A stretch of 64,000 bases of DNA from Bacteroidales bacterium (GTDB lineage Bacteria > Bacteroidota > Bacteroidia > Bacteroidales > UBA932), in contig JAFPGC010000032.1 in assembly GCA_017423025.1 (NCBI GenBank), positions 1 through 64,000 of the forward strand, written 5' to 3'. The notes under the pieces were generated by a model. The model was not told the origin of the DNA. It ran no database searches and saw only the letters and a program-made list of their open reading frames with translations. Shown in pieces: positions 9,208 through 17,234 of the stretch (position 1 is its first letter; every line of letters starts with the position of its first letter). Position numbers and translations under genes: made by a program.

Positions 9208-10110
9208 ATGAAGGAAATCTATTTTGCCGCCGGCTGTTTCTGGGGTGCACAGCACTTCTTTGCCGGGGTAGACGGCGTTAAGGAAGCCGTGGCGGGTTAT
9301 GCCAACGGAAACGGAGAAAATCCCTCCTACGAAGAGGTATACACGGACACCACCGGCTTTGCCGAGACGGTGCGCGTCCGCTACGACGAAACCCGCATTT
9401 CCCTCCCCCAGCTCACTGAACTCTACTTCACCATCATCAATCCCCTGAGCCTCAACAAGCAGGGCGGAGACATAGGCACGCGCTACCGCACGGGCGTCTA
9501 TTATACGGAAGAGGCCGATAAGGCCCTCATCCAGCCCGTCTTCGAGGCCGAAGCCCGCCGCGTGGGCGCGCCGCTGGTGGTGGAACTGGAGCCGCTGCGT
9601 AACTTCTACCTGGCCGAAGAGCGTCACCAGGACTACCTGGACAAGAACCCCGAAGGCTACTGCCACGTGCCGCTCAAGACCTTCCGCTACCTGCGGCTTT
9701 ATCAGGACATCAAACTCTTCCTGGGAGAAGAGACCGACCCGGTGGCCCGCATGGCCAATATGGCCGCCCTCGTCCACGGGCGCATGCATTTCTTCTGGAC
9801 CGGCTTCTACCGCGTGATGGATGGGCAGCTGGTGCTGGGTCCCTTCCAGGGCCCTGAAGCCTGCTTCCGCATAGGCTTTGGCAAAGGGGTCTGCGGCAGT
9901 GCCTGGAAAGAAAAGCGCACTCTGGTAGTGCCCGACGTGGAGGAATTCCCCGGCCACATTGCCTGCTCCTCCCTCTCCCGAAGCGAGATTGTGGTGCCCG
10001 TTTTTGACGGCGGCGAAGTATCGGCCGTCCTGGATATCGACAGCAAGGAACTGGCCATGTTCGACGCCACAGACGCCCTCTGGCTGGAAAAGATTGTCAC
10101 CCTCCTATGA
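9208..10110 (+). CDS. msrA: Fusion of methionine-S-sulfoxide reductase MsrA and free methionine-R-sulfoxide reductase (GAF)
   Basis: 300 residues with two enzymes in one chain. Residues 1-165 are MsrA, which reduces Met-S-sulfoxide. The catalytic motif FAAGCFWG has its Cys at residue 10, and GYANG, DIGTRYRTGVYY and RHQDYLDKNPEGYC follow. Residues about 175-300 are a GAF domain of the free Met-R-sulfoxide reductase type (fRMsr/MsrC). Cys219, Cys229 and Cys253 have exactly the spacing of the three cysteines of E. coli fRMsr (84, 94, 118), in GPEACFRI, GKGVCGSA and GHIACSS, and a VLDIDS motif follows. The fusion would repair both stereoisomers, the R form only as free methionine. The start at 9208 is chosen because an upstream TTG at 9151 falls in the promoter. 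The stop overlaps folP by 4 bases. Confidence 0.88.
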   Translation: MKEIYFAAGCFWGAQHFFAGVDGVKEAVAGYANGNGENPSYEEVYTDTTGFAETVRVRYDETRISLPQLTELYFTIINPLSLNKQGGDIGTRYRTGVYYTEEADKALIQPVFEAEARRVGAPLVVELEPLRNFYLAEERHQDYLDKNPEGYCHVPLKTFRYLRLYQDIKLFLGEETDPVARMANMAALVHGRMHFFWTGFYRVMDGQLVLGPFQGPEACFRIGFGKGVCGSAWKEKRTLVVPDVEEFPGHIACSSLSRSEIVVPVFDGGEVSAVLDIDSKELAMFDATDALWLEKIVTLL

Positions 10111-10991
10111 TAGATAACATCCACATCATGGGCATCGTGAACCTGAACGGCGACTCGTTCTACGCAGCCAGCCGTTCCGCAGGGGCCGATGCCGCCGCCC
10201 GTGTCCGCCAGATGTGGGCCGAGGGGGCCGATGTGGTGGACCTGGGTGCCTGCAGCACCCGCCCGGGAAGCACCCAGCCCTCCCTGGAGGAGGAGTGGTC
10301 CCGCCTGGAGCCGGCGCTCACTACCCTCTCGTACACCAAACCGGCCCCATCCGTGTACGAACCCCGGAAAACGGGGCCCTCGTACACCAAATCGGCCTCA
10401 TCCGTGTACGAACCCTGGATTTCCATCGACACCTTCCGGGCAGAAATTGTCCGGCGGGCGTACGAGGTCATCGGCCCTTTCATTGTGAACGACATATCGG
10501 CCGGGGAGATGGATCCTGAAATGCTTTCCACCGTAGGCCGACTGGGCCTTCCGTACGTAGCCATGCACATGCGCGGCACGCCGGAAAATATGCAGAGTCT
10601 CACGGACTATGATGACGTAGTGGCGGAGGTCATCCGTTATTTCAAGGACTTTTCGATAAAGGCGGCCGATGCGGGCATCCAGGAGTGGATTCTGGATCCG
10701 GGCTTCGGATTTGCCAAGACCATCGGCCAGAATCATGAACTCTTGCGCAGGCTTCGCGAAGTCAAGGATGCCTTCCCGCAGGAGATGCTCGTGGGCCTTT
10801 CCCGCAAAAGCATGATTTACAAAGTTTTGGGCATCACTCCCGAAGAAGCGATGCCCTCGACTCAGGTCTTGAATTTTGCCGCCCTGGAAAGGGGTGCCAC
10901 CTGGCTCCGGGTCCACGACGTGGTTCCCGCCGTACACACAGCCAAGCTTTATTCTACAATGTATACGTCGTCCCCGGGGGCGGCGAAGTGA
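10107..10991 (+). CDS. folP: Dihydropteroate synthase with an in-frame palindromic insertion
   Basis: 294 residues. It condenses p-aminobenzoate with hydroxymethyl-dihydropterin diphosphate in folate synthesis and is the sulfonamide target. Motifs seen: IMGIVNLNGDSFY (the usual form has TPDSF; here LNGDSF), VVDLGACSTRPGS, ISIDTF, VNDISAG, MHMRGTPENMQ, DPGFGFAKT, GLSRKS and LRVHDV. Between residues about 74 and 102, where other DHPS proteins have a short loop before ISIDT, there are two copies of a 17-residue unit (SYTKPAPSVYEPRKTGP and SYTKSASSVYEPW) encoded by palindromic DNA. The gene starts inside the end of the msrA fusion (ATGA overlap). Its last 43 bases overlap the end of the convergent FtsB-like gene. 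Confidence 0.9.
   Translation: MIDNIHIMGIVNLNGDSFYAASRSAGADAAARVRQMWAEGADVVDLGACSTRPGSTQPSLEEEWSRLEPALTTLSYTKPAPSVYEPRKTGPSYTKSASSVYEPWISIDTFRAEIVRRAYEVIGPFIVNDISAGEMDPEMLSTVGRLGLPYVAMHMRGTPENMQSLTDYDDVVAEVIRYFKDFSIKAADAGIQEWILDPGFGFAKTIGQNHELLRRLREVKDAFPQEMLVGLSRKSMIYKVLGITPEEAMPSTQVLNFAALERGATWLRVHDVVPAVHTAKLYSTMYTSSPGAAK
10329..10411 (+). repeat. Two tandem palindromic repeat units inside folP
   Basis: Each unit has 8-base inverted arms, TCGTACAC and GTGTACGA: 10329-10336 with 10353-10360, and 10380-10387 with 10404-10411. The period is exactly 51 bases, which keeps the folP frame. A third hairpin, CCCCG/CGGGG (10362-10366, 10372-10376), sits between them. The loop of the second copy contains ATCGGCC, the heptamer enriched throughout the window; the first copy has one base changed (ACCGGCC). 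This resembles a mobile or REP-like palindromic element that entered a tolerant surface loop. Confidence 0.8.
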
Positions 10992-11263
10992 TAGGTTTCG
11001 CGGGCGAAGGCTTCCAGCGTGTCGGGGTTGTCCCGAAGGTCCTTGATCTCGCGGTCCATCTCCTCAATCTCCTTCTGCAGGCGGGCCATTTCCTTCTGCT
11101 GGCTCTTCTCCTCCATGGTTGCCCTGATCCAGGACAATACGCTGTTGTGGGCAAAGAACAGCAGCCACAGTGCAACCAAGGTGGTAACAATAATCACAAA
11201 AGGGATGAAGTGATTGTGGTCACTCCTTTTGAGCCAGGCCCATCTGTCCTTCTTTTCCTCCAT
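10949..11263 (-). CDS. FtsB/DivIC-family septum formation initiator
   Basis: 104 residues. A short cytoplasmic N-terminus is followed by one transmembrane helix (about residues 21-43, FVIIVTTLVALWLLFFA), then a charged coiled coil (about 48-80, QKEMARLQKEIEEMDREIKD) and a short conserved tail (ARETYHFAAPGDDVYIV). This is the FtsB/DivIC layout; these small bitopic proteins link FtsQ and FtsL in the division complex. It is last in a minus-strand run starting at murQ and lies 1 base after the CPBP protease gene. Its 3' end overlaps the end of folP on the other strand. Confidence 0.8.
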   Translation of the reverse strand: MEEKKDRWAWLKRSDHNHFIPFVIIVTTLVALWLLFFAHNSVLSWIRATMEEKSQQKEMARLQKEIEEMDREIKDLRDNPDTLEAFARETYHFAAPGDDVYIVE

Positions 11264-11264
11264 T

Positions 11265-12212
11265 TTAGTCTATGCTAAGCGTAACCGTATCAATATTACC
11301 GTGTTCATGCTCCAGCGGAATGCGGCGGAAAGCCATGAGGCAGGCAACCAGTGCAAGGACTCCCACTACGGAGACCACGATGTAAGCGCCCACGGGCATG
11401 ATGTCAATCCAGAAATCCACCTCTTTCAGGGAGCTGAACTGGGACAGGACCACGGCCGTACCGTTGTTCACAAAGTGGATGATCATGGTGAGGATGAGCG
11501 AGCCCGTCTTGTAATACACATAGCCCATAATAACGCCGATGACAAAGGCGTTGAGAGCCTGCCAGGGGTTCATGTGGATAACGGCGAAGAAGAGGGCCGA
11601 TAACACGATGGCCCAGGTGGGCTTCATCTTGGTCAGAAGGCCGCGGAGGACCATACCCCGGCACAGCCACTCCTCAAAAATGGGGGCGAAGATGGCCGTG
11701 AGGAGGAAGGAACTCCAGAACGGACCGCCCGTCATATTCCCCAGCATTTCCACGACGGAGTCGTAGAACTCTTTCATACCGGGCGTAGAAGTGGTGAGCT
11801 TGAAATTAAGGTAGTTGACATAATCGGCCGATGCCATGGTGGCATAGGTGAGAACTACCGTAATCACCACTATCTGCCAGGTTTTGAAGGGGCCGAAGTG
11901 GCTGCTGTTGAGCTTATAACCCGTCTCGAAAAGGCTGTTCTTCTGGCTCTTCTGGGCGGCATACACCATGGCGGGAAGGAAGCTCAGGGGGTACGCAACC
12001 AGCATGGAGTAATTCTGCATCACCGACGGCGGGATCATCCTGGAGAAGATGGCCACGAGGATCCCGCCCAGGAGAGTACCGATAAGGAGCCAGGCCAGCA
12101 GGCCGAACATACCGCTCACGCCCGGCACATACCAGGCATGGTTGGCATAGAGGTCATAATTGTTTACTTTGCGGGCGCGGAATTGCATGATAGGGATCAT
12201 ATTCGGAATCAA
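11265..12212 (-). CDS. CPBP-family intramembrane metalloprotease
   Basis: 315 residues with about eight hydrophobic segments. The three conserved CPBP (CAAX protease and bacteriocin-processing, Rce1-like) motifs are present: EEWLCRGMVLRG (EExxxR), FFAVIHMNPWQ (FxxxH) and MIIHFVNNG (HxxxN/B type). These supply the Glu and His ligands of the active site. Bacterial members process membrane substrates that are mostly unidentified. The gene overlaps the upstream nucleotidyltransferase gene by 4 bases. The first residues (MIPNMIPIMQF) offer several Met starts; the 4-base overlap supports the longest. Confidence 0.8.
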   Translation of the reverse strand: MIPNMIPIMQFRARKVNNYDLYANHAWYVPGVSGMFGLLAWLLIGTLLGGILVAIFSRMIPPSVMQNYSMLVAYPLSFLPAMVYAAQKSQKNSLFETGYKLNSSHFGPFKTWQIVVITVVLTYATMASADYVNYLNFKLTTSTPGMKEFYDSVVEMLGNMTGGPFWSSFLLTAIFAPIFEEWLCRGMVLRGLLTKMKPTWAIVLSALFFAVIHMNPWQALNAFVIGVIMGYVYYKTGSLILTMIIHFVNNGTAVVLSQFSSLKEVDFWIDIMPVGAYIVVSVVGVLALVACLMAFRRIPLEHEHGNIDTVTLSID

Positions 12213-13141
12213 TACAGGGGGCTGTTGTAAACGCCTTTGCTGACCAGTTCGGCAAACTTGGCCACCACACCGGGACGGTCTTCCTTGTAGGTGACGCCGA
12301 ACCAGCGGGAAGGGGTGGAAAGCACTTCGCAGCTGCCTTCTCCGTTCTTCACGATCCTATCCACCACGTAAGGGATGTAGAATTCCTTCTTGGGCTCGTT
12401 GATATTCTGTTCCAGGAAGCCCTCGAACAGCTTGGCGCTCTTGGCGAAGTAGTCCGGGGTGAAGCCCCACATATTCATGGAGCAAAGGGCCTTGGCGGCC
12501 AGTTCCAGATGGGTCTCACCATTCACGGAGTTATTGCCGTAGACCTTTCCGTCGGCCTCTTTGGCAATCTCCAGGTGCTCCACCACATCGGTGAGGTTCC
12601 CCTTGGCGTCGTAGGAGCAGATACCGCGGGATACGCTGCCGTTTTCGCTCAGGGTATTTTCCAGTTCGAAGCCTACGATGCAGTACTGGCCTTCCGTATT
12701 GGCGTGGGCGCGGCACCAGTCTCCCAGGATCTTGAAGGACTCCTTGCCATAGAAGTCATCACCGTTGATGACGGCGAAGGGCTCGTGGATGACATCGGCC
12801 GCCATCATGACGGCGTGAGCGGTGCCCCAGGGCTTGACGCGGGTCTCCGGCACGGTGAAAGGAGCGGGAATCTTGTCCAGTTCCTGGGTGACGAAAACGA
12901 ACTGCAGGGGCTCTCCGTCCACGGTCTTGACCCCGGCGTATTTCTGCTTCACGGCCTCTTCCATCTGGGCCTTGAAGGATTCGCGTACAATGTAAACGAC
13001 TTTTCCGAAACCGGCCTCCACGGCATCGTGGATGGAATAGTCGATGATGGTTTCCCCGTGAGGGCCCAGGCCGTCCATCTGTTTGAGACCGCCATAACGG
13101 CTGCCCATACCGGCAGCGAGAACGAGTAATGTGGGTTTCAT
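12209..13141 (-). CDS. Sugar-1-phosphate nucleotidyltransferase family protein
   Basis: 310 residues with a Rossmann-like NTP-transferase fold. The N-terminal signature LAAGMGSRYGGLKQMDGLGPHGETIIDYSI fits the G-x-G-x-R...K pattern for nucleotide and phosphate binding. A metal-binding Asp is likely in VINGDDFYG, and WGTAHAVMMA matches the GTA substrate loop. The enzyme would couple a sugar phosphate to a nucleotide for cell-surface polymers, but the sugar cannot be told. It sits between DUF4293 and the CPBP protease genes in a minus-strand operon. Confidence 0.75.
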   Translation of the reverse strand: MKPTLLVLAAGMGSRYGGLKQMDGLGPHGETIIDYSIHDAVEAGFGKVVYIVRESFKAQMEEAVKQKYAGVKTVDGEPLQFVFVTQELDKIPAPFTVPETRVKPWGTAHAVMMAADVIHEPFAVINGDDFYGKESFKILGDWCRAHANTEGQYCIVGFELENTLSENGSVSRGICSYDAKGNLTDVVEHLEIAKEADGKVYGNNSVNGETHLELAAKALCSMNMWGFTPDYFAKSAKLFEGFLEQNINEPKKEFYIPYVVDRIVKNGEGSCEVLSTPSRWFGVTYKEDRPGVVAKFAELVSKGVYNSPLY

Positions 13142-13153
13142 GGTAAAGTGTTA

Positions 13154-13591
13154 TTATTTCCGTTTGTTGTGTTTTCTCCTTTCCCTTACCCTGTAGGCGC
13201 TTTCCACCATAAGCTGGTCCTGGAAATCTCCTCTGGCGGCCAGCATATTGGACAGGCAGATCAGAAGCGGGAAGATGACCGTCCAGCGGAAGACAGGGCC
13301 TTCCATGGTGAAGTACATATAGGCCAGCCACAGCTGCATGCCCAGGGCTATGATGCCGGAAAGTACGGCCAGCCGCATCTGCAGGATGCGGGACTTGTAC
13401 ACCACCAGGGCCAGCACGATGAGGAAGGCCACGATGCCCAGCAGGATGCCGAAGAAAGGACTCTCCAGCTGCCAGTAACTCACCGCCTGCATTCCCTCCG
13501 GCGTCGCCACTTTATAGGCAGTACCGAAGCACAGGGTTGCCACCAGGCCGGTAGAAATGAGCAGATACAGGGTTTGGATTCTTTGCCACAT
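13154..13591 (-). CDS. DUF4293 family membrane protein
   Basis: 145 residues with four hydrophobic helices. The starting pattern MWQRIQTLYLLIST is characteristic of DUF4293, a family confined mostly to Bacteroidetes, and the C-terminus is highly basic (YRVRERRKHNKRK). No function is known. It lies 3 bases after the murQ stop on the same strand and 12 bases before the nucleotidyltransferase start. Confidence 0.75.
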   Translation of the reverse strand: MWQRIQTLYLLISTGLVATLCFGTAYKVATPEGMQAVSYWQLESPFFGILLGIVAFLIVLALVVYKSRILQMRLAVLSGIIALGMQLWLAYMYFTMEGPVFRWTVIFPLLICLSNMLAARGDFQDQLMVESAYRVRERRKHNKRK

Positions 13592-13594
13592 AAG

Positions 13595-14407
13595 CTATTT
13601 ATTCTGTTTAAGATAAGCATCTACGGCCGCACGGACCTGACCATATTCAAGGAGCATGCGCTTGGCCTGCTCGTAGTCCGTGATGCCGGTGCCTTCCATA
13701 ATCATGCGGGTACCGCGGTCCACCAGTTTCTTGTTGGTGAGCTGCATGTCCACCATCTTGTTGCCCTTGACATGACCCAGGCGGATCATACTGGCGGTAG
13801 AAATCATGTTCAGGATCAGTTTGGCCGATGTACCCGACTTCATGCGGGTGGAACCGGTAACAAACTCGGGACCCACCTTGGCCACCATGGCAATCTCTGC
13901 GGCCTGGGCCACAGCGCTGCCTTCATTGTTGGTAATGGCGCCGGTGAGCATACCGAACTCGCGGGCCTTCTGGATGGCACCCACCACGTAAGGGGCGCCG
14001 CCGGAAGCGGTAATACCCACCAATACATCGTTGGGGGTAAGGTTAAAGGCCTGGAGATCTGCCCAGCCCTGCTCGGCATTGTCTTCGGCCCCTTCCACGG
14101 CATTGCGAATGGCTCCGTCACCTCCGGCCATGATGCCGATGAAGGTATCCAGCACGCCATAGGTGGGCGGGATTTCGGAGGCGTCCACGATGCCCAATCG
14201 GCCCGAGGTGCCGGCTCCGGTATAGAATACGCGACCGCCTTTGGGGACACGTTCCACGATTCCGTCAACGAGTTTTTCGATTTCGGGAATAGCCTCCGCC
14301 ACGGCCACAGGCACGCGGCGGTCCTCCTCGTTGATTCCTTCCAGGATCTCCCGGGTGGACATATAGTCCAGATGTTCGTAGTTAGAACTTTGTTCTGTCG
14401 TTCTCAT
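13595..14407 (-). CDS. murQ: N-acetylmuramic acid 6-phosphate etherase
   Basis: 270 residues. It cleaves the lactyl ether of MurNAc-6-phosphate to GlcNAc-6-phosphate plus D-lactate in peptidoglycan recycling. The SIS fold shows VFYTGAGTSGRLGIVDASEIPPTYG near residues 60-85, with the expected catalytic Glu region, then EGAEDNAEQGW, VGITASGGAPYVVGA and VGPEFVTGSTRMKSGT. It is first in a minus-strand run of five genes and has a TATCTTTG -7 box 22 bases upstream. Confidence 0.93.
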   Translation of the reverse strand: MRTTEQSSNYEHLDYMSTREILEGINEEDRRVPVAVAEAIPEIEKLVDGIVERVPKGGRVFYTGAGTSGRLGIVDASEIPPTYGVLDTFIGIMAGGDGAIRNAVEGAEDNAEQGWADLQAFNLTPNDVLVGITASGGAPYVVGAIQKAREFGMLTGAITNNEGSAVAQAAEIAMVAKVGPEFVTGSTRMKSGTSAKLILNMISTASMIRLGHVKGNKMVDMQLTNKKLVDRGTRMIMEGTGITDYEQAKRMLLEYGQVRAAVDAYLKQNK

Positions 14408-14428
14408 GATTAGGTTAAATGTAGTCTA

Positions 14429-14436
14429 CAAAGATA
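14429..14436 (-). promoter_or_regulatory. -7 box of the murQ operon
   Basis: TATCTTTG on the minus strand, 21 bases upstream of the murQ start. The -33 region is not a clean match (a TTG lies about 23 bases upstream). Confidence 0.55.
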
Positions 14437-14510
14437 ACAAAAAACGCGAGAATAATAAGCAACGTCGTGCCTGTTATCTTTACCCTTTCCAGGCGTTTGC
14501 AAGATGCCTT

Positions 14511-14541
14511 TTTGTTATGTCCTCTATTATCACTATCTTTG
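14511..14541 (+). promoter_or_regulatory. Complete -33/-7 promoter for fabK-fabF-fabZ
   Basis: TTTG (14511-14514), exactly 19 bases, then TATCTTTG (14534-14541): an ideal Bacteroidetes housekeeping promoter. The fabK ATG is at 14551, so the leader can be only a few bases long. Confidence 0.8.
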
Positions 14542-14550
14542 TAGGCTTAT

Positions 14551-15489
14551 ATGAAGACCGCCATTACGCAAATATTGGGTATTGAGAAGCCCCTTTTCCA
14601 GGGAGGCATGGCATGGATTGCCGATGCCCGCCTGGCGGCTGCCGTATCCAATGCGGGAGGCCTGGGGCTCATTTCTTCCATCAACGCCGGCACGGAAGCC
14701 GTGCGGGAAGAAATCCGCAAAGCCCGTGAGCTCACGGACAAACCCTTTGGCGTCAACATTATGCTGGCCGCCCCCAATGCGGCCGATATCGCCGCCCTGG
14801 TAGTAGAGGAAGGCGTGGATATCGTGACCACCGGCGCCGGAAGCCCCGCCCCCTATATGGAGGCCTGGAAAGCCGCCGGCATCCGGGTCATTCCCGTGGT
14901 GGCTTCCGTGGCCTATGCCATCAAGATGCAGGAACTGGGCGCCACCGCCGTCATTGCCGAGGGCGCCGAGTCCGGAGGGCATGTGGGAGATCTTCACACC
15001 ATGGCCCTGGTACCCCAGGTGGTGGATGCCGTGAGCATCCCCGTACTGGCAGCCGGCGGCATCTTTGACGGACGCGGAGCTGCAGCCGCCTTCATGCTGG
15101 GCGCCTGCGGAGTCCAGGTGGGAACGCGTTTCCTGGTGGCCGATGAGTGCCACGTGCACCCGGTGTACAAGGAAAGGCTCATCAAGGCCTCCGACATCGG
15201 CACCATGGTCACGGGCAAGAGCCTGGGGGATGCCGTCCGCGGCCTCAAGACGCCTTTCGCCAAGCAGTTCGCCAAGATGGAGGCCGACCCCTATGTATCG
15301 GCCGATGAAATCCGCGCCTTCGGCACAGGTTCCCTCCGCAAGGCCGTCTTTGACGGAGACCTCTCGGGCGGCAGTTTCCTGGCCGGAGAAGTGGCCGGTA
15401 TGATCCGTAAGACCGAGCCCGCCGCCGCCATTGTGGACGACATCATCGGGGGAGCAGAAAAGCTTTTGGCAAGGAATTTGTCATTCTGA
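14551..15489 (+). CDS. fabK: FMN-dependent enoyl-ACP reductase FabK (nitronate monooxygenase superfamily)
   Basis: 312 residues with a TIM-barrel flavoprotein pattern: PLFQGGMAWIADARLAAAVSNAGGLG at the N-terminus, then KPFGVNIML, GAGSPAPYME, EGAESGGHVGD, PVLAAGGIFDGRG and GVQVGTRFLVADE. FabK performs the last reduction of fatty-acid elongation. The same fold includes nitronate monooxygenase and 2-nitropropane dioxygenase, but the two following genes are fabF and fabZ, which strongly favours FabK. The C-terminal residues NLSF and the stop are formed by a TCATTCTGAGCG sequence that looks like an intergenic repeat remnant, so the tail may have been altered by it. Confidence 0.87.
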   Translation: MKTAITQILGIEKPLFQGGMAWIADARLAAAVSNAGGLGLISSINAGTEAVREEIRKARELTDKPFGVNIMLAAPNAADIAALVVEEGVDIVTTGAGSPAPYMEAWKAAGIRVIPVVASVAYAIKMQELGATAVIAEGAESGGHVGDLHTMALVPQVVDAVSIPVLAAGGIFDGRGAAAAFMLGACGVQVGTRFLVADECHVHPVYKERLIKASDIGTMVTGKSLGDAVRGLKTPFAKQFAKMEADPYVSADEIRAFGTGSLRKAVFDGDLSGGSFLAGEVAGMIRKTEPAAAIVDDIIGGAEKLLARNLSF

Positions 15490-15495
15490 GCGAGG
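15481..15495 (+). repeat. Remnant of a TCATTCTGAGCGA-type dispersed repeat
   Basis: TCATTCTGAGCGAGG contains the fabK stop codon. The inverse form (TTCGTTCAGAATGACA) occurs at 34577-34592, suggesting two decayed copies of one dispersed element. Confidence 0.4.
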
Positions 15496-15527
15496 CAATT
15501 ATTTAGAAAGAAAAAGGAAATTAATAT

Positions 15528-16784
15528 ATGGAACCTAAAAGAGTTGTGGTAACCGGTATGGGGGTTATCTCCTGCATAGGAAAGGACGTTCAGACATTCT
15601 GGGACAACCTCGTTAACGGCGTATGCGGCATTGACTATGTGGAGTCCTTCAAAGATATGCCCGTCACCTTTGCCGGAAAAGTCAAGGACTTCGATGCCGA
15701 ACAGTACGGCATGGACAAGCCCTTTATCCGCAAACAGGACAACTTCACCCTGTATGCCATGGCCGCCGCGTGGCAGGCCATGAAACAGTCGGGACTGATT
15801 TCCGACGGCGAGGGCGCCAATATCGATCCCTTCCGCCTGGGCGTTTATGTAGGCTCCGGCATCGGCGGCTTCGACGTTCAGTTCCGTGAGACCGCCAAGA
15901 TGATTGAAGATCCTTCCGGCAAGTGGATCTCTCCGCTGTTCATAGCCACCATGATCTCCAATATCGCCGCCGGCCACATTGCCATCAAGCACCAGGCCAA
16001 GGGCCCGTGCCTGGACATTGTAACCGCCTGCGCCACTTCTTCGCACTGCATCGGTGAAGCTTTCCGCGCTGTACGCCACGGCTATGCCGACGCCATCATC
16101 GCCGGCGGTTCGGAGCACGCCTCCATTCCGCTGGGCGTGGCCGGCTTCTACAACGCCAAGGCCCTCACCCGCGCCACCGACCCCAAGTACTCTTCCCTCC
16201 CCTTCAACGCCAACCGGCAGGGGTTTGTGATGGGAGACGGCGCCGCCGTCCTCATTCTGGAGTCCCTGGATCACGCCCTGAAGCGCGGCGCCACCATCTA
16301 CGGTGAGATCGTGGGCTACGGAAACACCTGCGACGCCTTCCACGCCACGGCTCCCCGCCCGGACGCCAGCACCCAGGCCCGTTCCATCAAGGACGCCCTG
16401 GAGGAGGCCCACTTCAATCCGTCCACGGACAACCTCTACATCAACGCACACGGTACAGGCACCCACCTGAACGACGTGGCCGAGACCCTGGCCTGCAAAG
16501 TGGCCCTGGGAGACTTCGCCTACAAGGCACACATCTCGTCCACCAAATCCATGACCGGCCATATGTTCGGTGCTGCCGGTGCCACGGAGGCCATTGCCAC
16601 CGTACTGGCCCTGAAGGAAGGCATCTGCCCTCCCACCATCAACCTGGACACCCCGGACCCCGAATGCGATCTGGACTACACGCCCAACGTGGCCGTCAAG
16701 ACGGACCTCACCCTGGGCCTGTCCAACTCTTTCGGCTTCGGCGGACACAACGCTTGCGTAGCTTTCAGACCTTATAAGGGATAA
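15528..16784 (+). CDS. fabF: Beta-ketoacyl-ACP synthase II
   Basis: 418 residues, normal length. It condenses malonyl-ACP with acyl-ACP in fatty-acid elongation. Seen: RVVVTGMGVISCIG at the N-terminus; the active-site Cys in VTACATSSHCIGEAFR; the two active-site His in NAHGTGTHLND and STKSMTGHMFGAAGATEA; and the C-terminal SNSFGFGGHNA loop. It lies 38 bases after fabK. Its stop overlaps the fabZ start by one base (TAATG), so all three fab genes form one operon. Confidence 0.95.
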   Translation: MEPKRVVVTGMGVISCIGKDVQTFWDNLVNGVCGIDYVESFKDMPVTFAGKVKDFDAEQYGMDKPFIRKQDNFTLYAMAAAWQAMKQSGLISDGEGANIDPFRLGVYVGSGIGGFDVQFRETAKMIEDPSGKWISPLFIATMISNIAAGHIAIKHQAKGPCLDIVTACATSSHCIGEAFRAVRHGYADAIIAGGSEHASIPLGVAGFYNAKALTRATDPKYSSLPFNANRQGFVMGDGAAVLILESLDHALKRGATIYGEIVGYGNTCDAFHATAPRPDASTQARSIKDALEEAHFNPSTDNLYINAHGTGTHLNDVAETLACKVALGDFAYKAHISSTKSMTGHMFGAAGATEAIATVLALKEGICPPTINLDTPDPECDLDYTPNVAVKTDLTLGLSNSFGFGGHNACVAFRPYKG

Positions 16785-17203
16785 TGGACCGCGAAGGAAT
16801 CATGGGGCTTATCCCCCACCGGGAACCTATGCTTCTGGTAGACCGTATGGAGATGGATGCCGAAGGGGTAGGCCACGCCTGGTATACCGTTCCGGAAGAC
16901 CCCTTCTACTGCCGTGGTCACTTCCCCGGCAACCCCATTGTGCCGGGCGTTATCCTTTGTGAAATCATGGCCCAGAGCACCTGCCAGCTGTATCCGGAAA
17001 TCTTCAAGGACCACCTGGTGATGTACCGTGGCCTGGACAACGTCAAGTTCAGAGGGGTAGTAAAGCCGGGCGACACCTGCGAGGTCACCTGCATCCTGCT
17101 GGAACAAAAAGGCAGCCTTTATGTTTGTGAAGCCAGCCTGTCCGTCTCGGGCAAGCGCTGCGCCCAGGCACAGATCACCTTGGCAGCCACGCCCAAAGCA
17201 TAA
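16784..17203 (+). CDS. fabZ: 3-hydroxyacyl-ACP dehydratase (FabZ type)
   Basis: 139 residues with a single hotdog fold. It removes water from 3-hydroxyacyl-ACP. Seen: the N-terminal IPHREPMLLVDR motif; the catalytic His in YCRGHFPGNPIVPGV (about residue 46); and the catalytic Glu in ILCEIMAQ (about residue 60). It ends the fabK-fabF-fabZ operon. A bidirectional terminator begins within the stop codon region. Confidence 0.9.
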   Translation: MDREGIMGLIPHREPMLLVDRMEMDAEGVGHAWYTVPEDPFYCRGHFPGNPIVPGVILCEIMAQSTCQLYPEIFKDHLVMYRGLDNVKFRGVVKPGDTCEVTCILLEQKGSLYVCEASLSVSGKRCAQAQITLAATPKA

Positions 17204-17233
17204 AAAAACCCGGTCAGGCGACCGGGTTTTTTT
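17202..17233. terminator. Bidirectional intrinsic terminator between fabZ and queF
   Basis: An A run, CCCGGT (17209-17214), a 6-base loop, ACCGGG (17221-17226) and seven T. The A and T tracts flank the stem on both sides, so it can end both convergent operons (fabKFZ on plus, prfA-queF on minus). Confidence 0.88.
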
Positions 17234-17234
17234 A

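Noticed and set aside
10329..10411. CRISPR-like direct repeats
   Set aside because: Only two units, internally palindromic and in frame inside folP; no array, no cas genes in the window.
13148..14413. A 421-codon plus-strand frame opposite murQ and DUF4293
   Set aside because: Same reason: shadow of well-recognised minus-strand genes. Long shadows also occur at 15291-16748, 36500-38095 and 49196-51211.
14551..15489. Nitronate monooxygenase
   Set aside because: The fold is shared, but the operon with fabF and fabZ favours FabK.
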